Source: Lolium rigidum
Taxonomy: Eukaryota; Streptophyta; Magnoliopsida; Poales; Poaceae
NCBI RefSeq assembly: GCF_022539505.1
Contig: NC_061514.1
Coordinates: 328,831,090 to 328,895,089 of the forward strand
DNA: 64,000 nt
Direction: 5' to 3'
The position numbers and the translations under genes were made by a program. Below, in pieces: positions 11,418 to 23,750 of this stretch. Position 1 is the first letter of the stretch. Each line of letters begins with the position of its first letter. Below the pieces are notes generated by a model. It made no database searches. It worked only from the letters and a program-made list of their open reading frames with translations, and had not been told where the DNA came from.

Positions 11418-12266
11418 ACATGGTATGAAAGAGCAATTCGATCAGGATATGATATTGACAATAGTTATGTGAGTCTCCCTTGACTTATGTTTAATAAATA
11501 ATTTCTAATATGTATTTCATGAACATTACATGCATTTTCTTATGCTTGAATGTATCTACTTTTTAGTTTGCTACGCAAGCTACATATAATGGTAGCTACT
11601 TTGGACTTACCGCTACTATGGGTGTGTATGGGTACAATCTCTCTGTTGGCCAAGTGAGCACAACAACAATTTGGATTACTAACTTGGAAGGTGACTATAA
11701 ATCCAATGAGGACGCAATTTGGGTTGGATGACAAGTACGAGTCAATACGATATATTCCAAATTGTTATTAATTTCATAGTTGATGACATGCTACTTCATT
11801 AGCTTATTTTCTGAATTGTTATGTGTTTCATAAGTCATGATACGTGCAAGTAGCATATACTTTTTTATCACCCTTATTTTGATTATATGTTGGATCTTTT
11901 AAATGTTGTCGCAAGATGAATCTTGTGTTTTATGTATACAGGTTTACCCAAAACACTACGGCGATTCACGGACACGCTTTTTCACATATTGGACAGTATG
12001 TTTGTTCCTTTGAACTCAGCTTAGATATTTGATCCAAGTGTTACAACCATGCATACACATGTAGACACATGACTATATATACTTCGTGTATGGAATAGAG
12101 AGATGCATACCGTAGTACAGGGTGTTTCGACATGGAGTGTCCTGGTTTTGAGCCTGCAAGTGGATTGGGACTAACTCCTGGTGCTATAATAGATCCAGTG
12201 TTAAATGTTAATGGGGCACGGAAAAATCTTACAATCGAAGTGTACGGGGTAAGTAAATGTGTCGTA

Positions 12267-13513
12267 TCTATAATAACTAAATAGGAGCAACCCACTAAGT
12301 GATTTCTCTCAACATGCAAGCATGCCACCTAAGCAGCCTGCCACATCAGCAAATAGTATGTTTTTTTCATTTAATCATTTAAGGATAGTCAGCAAATCTT
12401 TTTGTTCAAGCTATATTTATCAATGATAACCACCACATCTTCTCGCCTCCCCACTATGTCTTTTCCATTTAATTGACTTTTCAACTTCCCTCTTCATCTA
12501 CCCCACTTTTTGTGAAAAGAACCGACGGATTCCCCCTTTTTCATCTGTGTATATATGTGCCTAAATTCTTCCTCATTCTCTATAGATGTCCTTTTCTTCG
12601 CCTCCTCCCTGACCGTCATTGCCTTCCACAAGACTGCATGTCCCCTTCCTCCTAGAATAATTATCTTGCGAGAGCACAATATACATGTATTCATGTGATA
12701 TGCTGCCCCAGGTAGCAACATTTGGGTTCTGCACTTCCAGTAAAGTTCATTATGCAAGGTTAACTATATGTATTTTTGTCTGGTTTTCAAGAGCGGCCAA
12801 GCCTGATCTCAGTGTTGTTACTACTAGCAGAGATGTTGCAAGTGGGAGGTGGTCGGCTGGCTGGTTCTGACGTGAATTGAGTCTACTTTGGGTGACATCC
12901 ATCATTTGATTATTATTTTCTGGTAAAAATAAACCTATACAGCAGCATCATATTCACGTTGAATAGGACTGCAGCTATTGAACCTAATTTCGTATAGTAT
13001 AGTCTATTTGTTTGACGGCATAAATTGTGATTTGTAAGCATACAAGTTTTATACTCAAATTTTGTATTGTGCCAACACAGTTTTTGATATGCATTACCAT
13101 CTCAAAGGGTCGTGTGATTATAGAATAAACAAGACTGATATATATTTGGTTTCAGTCAGAAAATGCACCATCCGAGAGTGATGTACGCATTATATTTGTA
13201 TGCAAAGTTTTATTCTAAAATATTCAATACTCATTTTCTTTTGAAATAGGCATTGTATATTGTGGCAACCAAATAACAAATTTTTTTGGTTGATTTTCTT
13301 TTCGATTGTTTGGAAAAATTCTTATGTTGTAAATTTGTTGATTGTGCTACCATGACATGTGGTGTCTTTTTATCGGTGTTATCTCCCTACCTCAATCTTG
13401 AAATCATTTTCCATCTATATATAATGTATGACCTTTATTTAACTAATTTCCAAATGTTGTAACTTTAAATTTTTTCTAAAAATTCCCGCAGCAACGCGCG
13501 GGGTATGGTCTAG
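12267..13513 (+). mobile_element. Non-autonomous Helitron (1,247 bp) in the neprosin intron
   Basis: The 5' end TCTATAATAACTAAATAGG follows an A; the 3' end CTAG (13510-13513) is followed by a T, the A/T insertion site of Helitrons. The terminal hairpin has arms CCCGC (13485-13489) and GCGGG (13498-13502), about ten bases before CTAG, inside CGCAGCAACGCGCGGGG, a common grass Helitron 3' end. No Rep/helicase ORF is present. Confidence 0.85.
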
Positions 13514-13647
13514 TTAAATAAATAACTAAGCCAATCTCAGAGGAAAAAGCATCCAATTCTACATATTTCTTTTTTTTACAGGAATTCTACATATTTCTTT
13601 TGAGACAACGCAATCCTTCATATAGTATTTATACTTCTGTAGTAATA

Positions 13648-13680
13648 CTCCCTCTCTAACGAAATATAAGACGTTTAAGG
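13648..13680 (+). mobile_element. Isolated end of a Stowaway MITE
   Basis: TA followed by CTCCCTCTCTAACGAAATAT and AAGACGTTT matches the well-known Stowaway terminal sequence of grasses. No matching inverted end was seen downstream, so this is a truncated remnant. Confidence 0.6.
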
Positions 13681-15557
13681 TTTCCCCCGACGAGATGAAA
13701 AAACGAGGAAAAATACATCAGTGCCATTATAAATTTGATTCGCTATCTTCCTCGATCCCAACATCATCGTCCTCGATCCCAATCCCGGCGAACACCTCTG
13801 TCCCCAACGCCCTACCCTCTAGCCCTAGCTAGCACACACGCGCGTAGCCGAAAAGATTCCCTCGCAAGAAATATTCCCGCGCACCTAGACATGTGCTCCT
13901 GATTTACACATCCTTAGCAGTAGCTTGGGAGGAGCTCCAGAGGAGCCACAAAAAACAACAACTTGGGAGGGGCTCCAGAGGAGCCGCATCAGCAAAAGCT
14001 TGGGAGGTGTTCAAGACGAGCCACATCTGCAACAACTTGCAAGGGGCTCGGGAGGAGCCGAACACAGTAGCTTGTGAGGGGCTTGGATGAGCCATAGTAG
14101 CAACAACTTGGGTAGGAGCTCGAGGAGGAACCCAGCAACACCTCACCGCCGATGATCTGCAGCAGGATCACTTCAGAAGCTTCTCTTCCCTATCCAAGGA
14201 GCAGATCGTCGGCTTGTCCTCACCGCCGGTGATCTGCATCAGCAGCACCTCACCGGCTTCTCCTTGTCGGCATCCTAGTAGCAGGACACCTCGTTAGCTC
14301 TACTAGAGAACCTCGACGGCTACTAGCAGCAAGGCACCGCCGATTCCAGCATCATACCTAGCCGACGATATGCGGCTAACCTCGCCGGCTCCCAGCAACA
14401 TGGCACTTGGATGGCTCCCAGCACAACACCTTTCCGGTATGGTACTCCTGAACCTAAACTTCACTCCACCCGAAGAAGAACAAGAATAAATCATTATACC
14501 TGAAGTTGATCAAAATAAAGGTATAATCATAGTACATCTTTCTTGATCTCATATAGATGATTGAATACTTCAGACTAGTTTAGGTTTAGCTTTCTTAAAT
14601 GGCTTATATTTTGGAACAAATTCAGAAATAGCCGGAAAAACACAAGAAACCGGAGTGGCCTAGCGACATTCCTAAAGAAAGGCACCAGCCGAACCACACT
14701 GTGACAAAAAAAACATAATTAGTTGGAGCCTTCCGCCCGGAGATGACTGCGTCGCGCGGTCAAACGCGTAGGAGGAAAACTGGCTACATATATAACATTA
14801 TTCCTCTGCTATTGTTACTGCTCTAATATCAGTGCTCTACTTGGAAGATTTAGCTATATAGTTACATACTTTAAAGAACTTTATGCGAGCCATACCGGAT
14901 GAGACGGCTAGAAATAGTTGCTCCCAAACTACTGCGTGACCTTTCTTATGCAGGAAACAAACACATGACGATGAGATTTCTTGGCGAGAATAAACACAAG
15001 ATTGATGTTATGCACATCTGGCCATCAACTGATTTTTTCCATTAGTTTTGGTTGGGGTGCGCCCACCGTTGCTGCAGTGCAAACGCAACGTCGACGCTCA
15101 GGACCTCCAGCAGCAAGCTACTTGACCGGCCCTCCCAAAATAAAATCATTTGATATCATGCCGGCCCAAGAGCCCACATATACCAGATATCAAATTAGAA
15201 CAGATACTACACCCCCCGCTCAGGGCCCTTCACGGAAGGGTGGCATCTGCTTGGTATGATTTTCTACCGTGTCCGTGCGTCCCTGTTTATTGGTCCGTGA
15301 ACCGCCTCAGTTGCATTAGGCGAGCGATGTGGGACTATTCGAACAACAGGTCGTAGCTGCCAGAGCCCAACCAGAGGCAGCGATGTAGGGCACGTACGAA
15401 ACCTGGATGTAGGGCCTCCTAGAAGCCCATCTAACAAGGTAGCAGCCCACAGGCGTCCTATTGATGGGGATTGATCAGTGCACGAAAAATCTCCGCTTTC
15501 CAAGGTTAACGCATGATGATTTTCTTGTCCCTCTAGCTCCCGCCAACTAAAGCCGAC
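13681..15557 (+). other. Unclassified part of the neprosin intron
   Basis: No recognisable coding sequence or paired element ends. It contains the degenerate tandem repeat at 13924-14142, a GC-rich CACCTCACCG-type low-complexity stretch (14140-14470), and an AT-rich part to about 15000. The short ORFs here are low-complexity and not convincing. Confidence 0.4.
13924..14142 (+). repeat. Degenerate tandem repeat, about 36-39 bp, six units
   Basis: Units begin with CTTGGGAGG or variants at 13924, 13962, 13999, 14036, 14071 and 14107 and contain GGCTCCAGAGGAGCC-like cores. The unit length varies and no long open frame is preserved. Confidence 0.7.
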
Positions 15558-15560
15558 TAA

Positions 15561-16291
15561 GGGCATCTCCAACGGGGCGACCCATTCCGCGTCCGCGCGT
15601 TCGGATGGATCGAACCGGACAAAAACGCGGTCCAGCGCGCGGACCCATCCCTAAAACGGATGGCCGCGGCGTCCGGGACGACCCAAACCCGGCCCAAATC
15701 TGGGATGAGTTTGCGTGATTGCAGACGCCGAAGGCTGGTCGCTCGCGTCCTCCCCTTGTCCGCCCCTGGTCCGCCTGTCTGTCTCCTAAAACAGAAACCC
15801 CTAGCACACATCTCCCGCCGCTCCGCCGCCAGCCAAGGACCAGCGATTTGGGAGCGGCGTCGACGCCGGCAACCGTCGTCGAGACGCCGGCAAGCGGGGC
15901 GGAAGCATAGGTCACGGCCCCGCGCAGCTTTCGCTGCGTCGTAGCAGAGTCGGAGGACGCCGTCGCTGTTGTCCTCTCACCGTCGCGAGACCTCCCGCCG
16001 TTCGCAGGTGCGCCGTTGCCGCCGGAGGTGAGCTCTCGTGCACCGTGTTTCCAGACCGCAAGTCGGCCGAGACGGCCATGGCCTGCAGGTCCCTACGGAC
16101 GCATTGGATGGCCTCCGCCTGCGATGTGTTTCGATGAAATGGGTGGACTAAAATTTGTCCCTTTTCATCTGTAGATCATGGTAGACAGCGACGACGACTA
16201 CTTCTTCAAGAACTTCATCGACACGTCGTCAGACGAGGAGTCTGACGACGAATTTTTCACGGAGGCTGCGCTGATCATCCACGAGCACATT
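15561..16291 (+). mobile_element. 5' part of a PIF/Harbinger transposon
   Basis: It starts GGGCATCTCCAACGGGGCG after TAA (15558-15560), a common grass Harbinger end with its TAA target site. It runs through a GC-rich leader into the first coding exon of the transposase. The element is cut at 16291 where an LTR-like sequence begins; its 3' end was not found. Confidence 0.65.
16178..16291 (+). pseudogene. Harbinger transposase N-terminal fragment
   Basis: The ATG at 16178 follows a good acceptor (CATCTGTAG). It opens 38 codons, MVDSDDDYFFKNFIDTSSDE then DDEFFTEAALIIHEHI, the acidic N-terminus followed by the ALIxHEH segment seen at the start of grass PIF/Harbinger transposases. The reading frame ends in the TGA that is the first codon of the inserted LTR-like block, so the DDE nuclease part is absent. 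Confidence 0.6.
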
Positions 16292-17095
16292 TGAAAGAAC
16301 ATATCTCTTTTTATATGTAGTTTTGGTGTTGATGACAATGATGATATATGAACATTTCGGTATATAAGATTTGTAGGTTATTGCATTCTCTAGATGCCCA
16401 AAGTGTGAAGAGCGTGCAAGATATCGGAAGAGAAAAGAAAGAAAAGAAGAAAGGAAGAAATGAGAAGAAGAAGAGAAAAAGAAAGAGAGGAGAAAGAAAA
16501 GGGGAGGCCGGAGGCTTGGGCGGTACCGCCGGCCTGGCCACGGCCGGAGGCTCCGGCCTTGGTACCGCCCAAGGTACCGGTTAGCGCCCCGCGCCTCAGT
16601 TCACTTGCCAGGGGGGTTGGAGCCCCGGCGGTACCACGGCCGGTACCCCGGCCGGAGGCTCCGACCTCCCCCTTCGGCCCGGCTCCCTCTTGGCCACGTG
16701 GCCTTCCCTCCTTGGCCCGCGCTGCTCGTGTTTGGCCGGTAGTACCGGCCCAACCTGGCCGGTACTACCGCTCAGCCCTCCAACGGCCATTTTTCTCCAG
16801 GGTTATATATACCCTTCTTCTCCAAGTGGTTTGGCTGCTCACTTCTTCCCCAAAAAGCAAGACACCATTGTTGAGCCACCAAGAACATCAAATTCATCGG
16901 ATCTCCTCCCTCAACCACCCAAATTCCTTGTGCTTTGGAGAATCGAAGGAGAAGACCCCGATCTACATCTTCACCGAAGCAATTTGCATTTCCCCCTCAT
17001 TTTGTTGAGGCCCCCCTTGCTAGTGTTCCTCTTTGGATTCCTAGTTTCTTATGATTTCGTGTATCTAAGCACCATTGGAAATGATTCACTAACCT
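16292..17095 (+). repeat. LTR-like block with promoter, family not named
   Basis: It begins TGAAAGAACATATCTC exactly where the Harbinger transposase frame is broken. It has an A/G-rich stretch (16430-16510), GC-rich inverted motifs (GGCGGTACC / GGTACCGCC, 16519-16572) and a TATA box (TTATATATACCC from 16803) followed by a leader. These are LTR features, but the 3' boundary and target duplication could not be fixed. It may be a solo or truncated LTR. Confidence 0.5.
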
Positions 17096-17643
17096 AGTGC
17101 AAGCAAATAAAAACATCATAACTCATGCATATTCTCTGACATAATGGCAGGACCAAGAAACTGGGGATTGGTGGATACATGCTGGATTTAACGGTGCTAC
17201 AACAGTTGTTGGTCGTTACCCATCCAAAATATTTGATAGCTTATCCAAAAAGGCCACTAACATTGCAATTGGTGGTGTTGTAGGAGGGATAGGAAGTATC
17301 CCACCACCTCCGATGGGTAGTGGGTAGTTTCCCTCTGATAAAGCTGCATCAATCACCAATATTTCATACATCCGAGAAGATGGAAAACTCGCACCCTTTT
17401 CTCTGGACACATTCAAATATGAGACTAAGAGTAGTTGTTATTCAATAACACCCATCACAAACACAATGTGTACTTATGGTGGTCCTGGAGGGTGCTCCTA
17501 ACTAAACTAGGAGTCGTCTATAAGAAACAAGATAATAATATATCTCCATTCATAGTTATTTCTTAAAAAAAAGTAACGAGCATAATTTCAAAATCATGTG
17601 GAGTTCAATCAGTGAAAATTTCAAGTAAGGGAAATTGGGAAAA

Positions 17644-18158
17644 CTAGTTGATACCCCACGCGTTGATGCGGAATTTAAAGAAAAAAATTGGAGCTAACTT
17701 TAAGAGAACAATTATGAGATTATTAACTAGGGATTTCTATTTTCGTGCCCTCGGTTCCTTAGTTGTGCTCAGTTTTCCCCAGCTCCTTAGTTTTTCCTCA
17801 GTTTTCCCCAAGTCCTTCTTTGAAACCCGCAGAAGCAGCTCAGACGGCAAGATTCCCGTTTAGTTGACCGTTTCGTGCTGACGTGTGGGGCCGCGTCGTG
17901 TGGACCCGCGTCGCGTGGGGCTGGTAGAAAGGGACCGCGTCGGACAGGACGAGATAGCGTTTGGTTGCACGTGAGCAGGAGCTGGGTTTTGTCTCTCTCG
18001 ACCCAAATTGGCATTTTCCCTTTTAAGAGTACCTTTTCCGCCTCCTTCTCTCCGCCTTTTTCACCTAATTAGTATCAAATCTAGAGAAGCTTCTATTTCT
18101 GCCTTTTGGCTCTCGTTTTTTGCCCAATATGGCAGCAAATCTAGAAGCTAGTATATGA
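17644..18158 (-). mobile_element. Short non-autonomous Helitron, minus orientation (515 bp)
   Basis: On the minus strand the element starts TCATATACTAGC after an A (18159 is T on plus). It ends with a degraded hairpin, CCGCATCAACGCGTGGGG, then CTAG (17647-17644) before a T. The 3' end closely resembles that of the Helitron at 12267-13513. The interior has imperfect TCAGTTTTCCCC repeats (about 17769-17812). The 5' end is less certain. Confidence 0.6.
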
Positions 18159-18312
18159 TAAATTCACAGCGAAGCATAATCGAGAAAACTAAGTATAATA
18201 CATAAACTGCATACAGCAGCCAAAAGAAGCCAATAACGTTGTTAATGTTCATGACAAACTAAGCTGAAAAAAATACAAGACGCACGCAATGTATGGCCAA
18301 CAAGAAGATTCC

Positions 18313-18620
18313 TCATTGGTCATATATTTCTTCGTCGCCCCATTCGTGCATTATCCCAAGGAAATATTCATTGAACTCCTTCCGTCTGCAGTGTGCGGCC
18401 AATACATCCTCCAGATGGTATGGCCTGTGTTCATTTCTCAGACCGTCGTGTCCCATTCTATCCACATATCGTGGCCACTCATCCCAGGCCTTTGTATCAT
18501 GAATGTACTCTCTGATATAACCCAAATCGGCGTAGTAGATGCAGCCAGGTCGAAGTGTCGGGTGCACTCTAGTGTCGACGGAGATACACCGGATATAATG
18601 CACGAAGAAGGCATGACTGC
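18313..18620 (-). pseudogene. DUF295/KIB1-4 beta-propeller-like gene, C-terminal part
   Basis: The minus-strand frame reads SHAFFVHY, CISVDTRVHPTLRPGCIYY and ends LGIMHEWGDEEIYDQ with a TGA at 18313. The SIG-x-x-A-x-F...CIYY pattern resembles the end of the DUF295 domain found in many plant F-box-type proteins. It is severed from its upstream half (57027-57561) by retrotransposon A. Joining the halves across one copy of the ACTGC target restores the frame as SNIGSHAFFVHY. Family assignment is by recognition; DUF1618-type proteins are the alternative. Confidence 0.7.
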
Positions 18621-19435
18621 TGATGGCGTGTAAGACACACGTCCGTTGGGAACCCCAAGAGGAAGGTGTGATGCGCACAGCAGCAAGTTTTCCCTCAGTA
18701 AGAAACCAAGGTTATCGAACCAGTAGGAGTCAAGGAACACGTGAAGGTTGTTGGTGGCGGAGTGTAGTGCGGCCCAACACCAGGGATTCCGGCGCCAACG
18801 TGGAACCTGCACAACACAATCAAAGTACTTTGCTCCAACGTAACAATGAGGTTGTCAATCTCACCGGCTTGTTGTAAACAAAGGATTAGATGTATAGTGT
18901 GGATGGTGATGATTGTTTGCGAAGAACAGTAAAGAACAAGTATTGCAGTAGATTGTATTTCAGATGTAAAGAATAGGACCGGGGTCCACAGTTCACTAGT
19001 GGTGTCTCTCCCATAAGATAAATAGCATGTTGGGTGAACACATTACAGTTGGGCAATTAACAAATAAAGAAGGCATAACAATGCACATACATATATCATG
19101 ATGAGTACTATGAGATTTAATCAGGGCATTACGACAAAGTACATAGACCGCTATCCAGCATGCATCTATGCCTAAAATGTCCACTTTCAGGTTATCATCC
19201 GAACCCCTTCCAGTATTAAGTTGCAAACAACAGACAATTGCATTAAGTATGATGCGTAATGTAATCAACACAAATATCCTTGGACAAAGCATCGATGTTT
19301 TATCCCTAGTGGCAACAGCACATCCACAACCTTAGAACTTTCCGTCACCTGTCCTGCATTTAATGGAGGCATGAACCCACTATCGAGCATAAATACTCCC
19401 TCTTGGAGTCACAAGTATCAACTTGGCCGAGCCTC

Positions 19436-21147
19436 CGATGTCTACGGGAGCTTCTATTCTTGTAGACAGTGTTGGGCCTCCAAGAGCAGAGGTTTGTAGA
19501 ACAGCGAGCAAGTTTCCCTTAAGTGGATCACCCAAGGTTTATCGATCTCGGGGAGGAAGAGGTCAAAGATATCCCTCTCATGCAACCCCGCAACCACAAA
19601 GCAAGAAGTCTCTTGTGTCCCCAACACACCTAATAGGTGTACTAGTTCGGCGAAGAGATAGTGAAATACAGGTGGTATGAATAAGTAGTAGCAACAACAC
19701 CGGAAAAGTGCTTTGCCCGGGACGAGTAAACAAGCAGTAGTAATGCAACGGTAGTAACGCAGATAAAACGAGTAAACAAGCAGCGATAGCGATATTTAGG
19801 AACAAGGCCTAGGGATTAGACTTTCGCTAGTGGACACTCTCAACATTGATCACATAACAGAATAGATAAATGCATACTCTACACTCTCTTGTTGGATGAT
19901 GAACACATTGCGTAGGATTACACGAACCCTCAATGCCGGAGTTAACAAGCTCCACAATTCAATGTTCATATTTAAATAACCTTAGAGTGCAAGAAAGATC
20001 AATTCGACTAAACCAAGTACTAACATAGCATGCACACTGTCACCTTCATGCTATGTAGGAGGAATATTACACATCAATACTATCATAGCAATAGTTAACT
20101 TCATAATCTACAAGAGATCATAATCATAGCATAAACCAAGTACTAACACGGATGCACACACTCGTCACCATTACACCGTGCGGGAGGAATAAAACTACTT
20201 TAATAACATTGCTAGAGTAGCACATAGATAAATTGTGATACAAAATACATTGCAATCATAAAGAGATATAAATAAGCACTTCACTACGCCATTCATAACG
20301 AGTGAGTAAGTATTCGTGAAATATAGCCTAAGAGACCCACACGGTGCACACACTCGTCACCTTTACACACGTGGGACAAGGAGTCTCCGGAGATCACATA
20401 AGTAAAACTCACTTGACTAGCATAATGACATCTAGATTACAAGCATCATCATATGAATCTCAATCATGTAAGGCAGCTCATGAGATTATTGTATTGAAGC
20501 ACATAGGAGAGAGATGAACCACATAGCTACCGGTACAGCCCCGAGCCTCGATGGAGAACTACTCCCTCTTCATGGGAGCAGCAGCGGTGATGAAGATGGC
20601 GGTGGAGATGGCAGCGGTGTCGATGGAGAAGCCTTCCGGGGCACTTCCCCGCTCCGGCAGGGTGCCGGAACAGAGACTCCTGTCCCCCAGATCTTGGCTT
20701 CGCGATGGCGGCGGCTCTGGAAGGTTTTCCGTATCGTGGTTTTTCGCATCAGGGGTTTCGCGACGGAGGCTTTAAGTAGGCGGAAGGGCAACGTGGGGGG
20801 CCACACGGGGGCCCCACACCACAGGTCGGCGCGGCCAAGGGCTGGGTCGCGCCGCCCTATGGTGGCAGCCCCTCGTGGCCCCACTTCGTATCCCTTTCGG
20901 TCTTCTGGAAGGTTCGTGGCAAAATAGGACCACGGGACTTGATTTCGTCCAATTCCGAGAATATTTCGTTACTAGGATTTCGAAACCAAAAACAGCAGAA
21001 AACAACAAGCTGGCACTTCGGCATCTTGTTAATAGGTTAGTTCCAGAAAATGCACGAATATGACATAAAGTGTGCATAAAACATGTAGGTATCATCAATA
21101 ATATGGCATGGAACATAAGAAATTATCGATACGTCGGAGGTGTATCA
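19436..21147 (-). repeat. C: 3' LTR (left)
   Basis: 1,712 bp, from (T)GATGTCTACGGGAGC to CGTCGGAGGTGTATCA in plus sense. Nearly identical to the right copy except for small differences at CAG/CTG sites. It is followed by the polypurine-like GCATCCCCAAGCTTAG at 21148. Confidence 0.92.
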
Positions 21148-23750
21148 GCATCCCCAAGCTTAGTTCTGCTCGTCCCGAGCAGGTAAAACGATAACAAAGA
21201 TAATTTCTGAAGTGACATGCCATCATGACCTTGATCATACTATTTGTAAACATATGTAGTGGATGCAGCGATCAAAACAATGGTAATGACATGAGTAAAC
21301 AAGTGAATCATAAAGCAAAGACTTTTCATGAATAGTACTTCAAGACAAGCATCAACAAGTCTTGCATAAGAGTTAACTCATAAAGCAATAAATCAAAGTA
21401 AAGGTATTGAAGCAACACAAAGGAAGATTAAGTTTCAGCGGTTGCTTTCAACTTGTAACATGTATATCTCATGGATAATTGTCAACATAGAGTAATATAA
21501 CAAGTGCAATATGCAAGTATGTAGGAATCAATGCACATTTCACACAAGTGTTTGCTTCTTGAGGTGGAGAGAGATAGGTGAACTGACTCAACATAAAAGT
21601 AAAAAGAATGGTCCTTCAAAGAGGAAAGCATCGATTGCTATATTTGTGCTAGAGCTTTTATTTGAAAACATGAAACAATTTTGTCAACGGTAGTAATAAA
21701 GCATATGAGTTATGTAAATTATATCTTACAAGTTGCAAGCCTCATGCATAGTATACTAATAGTGCCCGCACCTTGTCCTAATTAGCTTGGACTACCGGAT
21801 CTTTGCAATGCACATGTTTTAACCAAGTGTCACAATGGGGTACCTCCATGCCGCCTGTACAAAGGTCTAAGGAGAAAGCTCGCATTTTGGATTTCTCGCT
21901 TTTGATTATTCTCAACTTAGACATCCATACCGGGACAACATGGACAACGGATAATGGACTCCTCTTTAATGCATAAGCATGTGGCAACAATTATTATTCT
22001 CATATGAGATTGAGGATATATGTCCAAAACTGAAACTTCCACCATGAATCATGGCTTTAGTTAGCGGCCCAATGTTCTTCTCTAACAAAATGTATGCTCC
22101 AACCATTAAGGTGGTAGATCTCTCTTACTTCAGACAAGACGGACATGCATAGCAACTCACATGATATTCAACAAAGAATAGTTGATGGCGTCCCCGAAGC
22201 ATGGTTATCGCACAACAAGCAACTTAATAAGAGATAAAGTGCATAAGTACATATTCAATACCACAATAGTTTTTAAGCTATTTGTCCCATGAGCTATATA
22301 TTGCAAAGGTGAATGATGGAATTTTAAAGGTAGCACTCAAGCAATTTACTTTGGAATGGCGGATAAATACCATGTAGTAGGTAGGTATGGTGGACACAAT
22401 TGGCATAGTGGTTGGCTCAAGGATTTTGGATGCATGAGAAGTATTCCCTCTCGATACAAGGTTTAGGCTAGCAAGGTTATTTGAAACAAACACAAGGATG
22501 AACGGTACAGACAAAACTCACATAAAAGACATATTGTAAACATTATAAGATTCTACACCGTCTTCCTTGTTGTTCAAAACTCAATACTAGATGTTATCTA
22601 GACTCTAGAGAAACTAAATATGCAAACCAAATTAGCAAGCTCTAAGTGTTTCTTCATTAATGGGTGCAAAGTATATGATGCAAGAGCTTAAACATGAGCA
22701 CAACAATTGCCAAGTATCAAATTATCCAAGACATTTTAGAATTACTACATGTAGTATTTTCCAATTCCAACCATATAACAATTTAACGAAGAAGAAACTT
22801 CGCCATGAATACTATGAGTAGAGCCTAAGGACATACTTGTCCATATGCTACGAGCGGAGCGTGTCTCTCTCCCACAAAGTGAATGCTAGGATCCATTTTA
22901 TTCAAACAAAACAAAAAACAAAAACAAACCGACGCTCCAAGCAAAGTACATAAGATGTGACGAGAATAAAAATATAGTTTCGGGGAGGAACTCGATAATG
23001 TTGTCGATGAAGAAGGGGATGCCTTGGGCATCCCCAAGCTTAGACGCTTGAGTCTTCTTAGAATATGCAGGGGTGAACCACCGGGGCATCCCCAATCTTA
23101 GAGCTTTCACTCTCCTTGATCATATTGCATCATACTCCTCTCTTGATCCTTGAAAACTTCCTCCACACCAAACTCGAAACAACTCATTAGAGGGTTAGTG
23201 CATAATAAAAATTAACATGTTCGAGAGGTGACACAATCATTCTTAACACTTCTGGACATTGCATAAAGCTACTTGGACATTAATGGATCAAAGAAATTCA
23301 TCCAACATAGCAAAAGAGGCAATGCGAAATAAGAGGCAGAATCTGTCAAAACAGAACAGTCCGTAAAGATGGATTTTATTAGGCCACCATACTTGCTCAA
23401 ATGAAAATGCTCAAATGAAAATTCTCAAATTGAATGAAAGTTGCGTACATATCTGAGGATCATGCACGTAAATTGGCTTAATTTTCTGAGCTACCTACAG
23501 GGAGGTAGACCCAGATTCGTGACAGCAAAAAAATGCTGAAGCTAGCATAGTAATCCAAATCTAGTACTTACTTTACTATCAAAGACTTTACTTGGCACAA
23601 CAAAACACAAAACTAAGATAAGGAGAGGTTGCTACAGTAGTAAACAACTTCCAAGACACAAATATAAAACAAAGTACTGTAGCAAAATAACACATGGGTT
23701 ATCTCCCAAGAAGTTCTTTCTTTATAGCCATTAAGATGGGCTCAGCAGTT
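21148..23750 (-). other. C: noncoding 3' half shared with A, B and D
   Basis: No ORF of note. It is colinear with the equivalent regions of A (27155-27770, 33063-33290, 38607-40362), B (45008-47481) and D (62922-64000). It carries the GGGGATGCC/GGCATCCCC hairpin (23015-23035) and two TAAGCTTGGGGATGCC-type motifs. Conservation without coding suggests cis-acting signals or simply common descent. Confidence 0.7.
23015..23035 (-). promoter_or_regulatory. C: conserved internal hairpin
   Basis: Arms GGGGATGCC (23015-23023) and GGCATCCCC (23027-23035) around a 3-base loop. The same stem occurs at the equivalent place in A, B and D. Confidence 0.6.

Larger units (their letters stand above)
11418..17501 (+). 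pseudogene. Neprosin-family (DUF239) gene relic, five exons, TE-filled intron
   Basis: Exons 11418-11468, 11567-11734, 11942-11995, 12099-12248 and 17151-17501 join in one frame at GT-AG borders. They give YGDSRTRFFTYWT, AYRSTGCFDMECPGF, GDWWIHAGFNG and PPPPMGSG, all hallmarks of the neprosin C-terminal domain, plus a natural TAA at 17499. Two in-frame stops break it: TGA at 11729 (WVGW expected) and TAG at 17325 (GSGHFP expected). At the two positions where catalytic neprosins carry Glu (IE-x-GWQ and IEWGG) this copy has W and A, so even the intact ancestor may not have been a peptidase. The family's N-terminal propeptide was not found. The last intron has grown to 4.9 kb through insertions. 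Exon 1 here is the least certain. Confidence 0.85.

Noticed and set aside
13924..14142. 36-39 bp tandem repeat as a coding repeat protein
   Set aside because: Unit length is not a constant multiple of three and stops interrupt the frames.
15547..16000. Overlapping 84-122 aa ORFs on both strands near the Harbinger start
   Set aside because: GC-rich sequence opens frames by chance; no domain and no conserved start.
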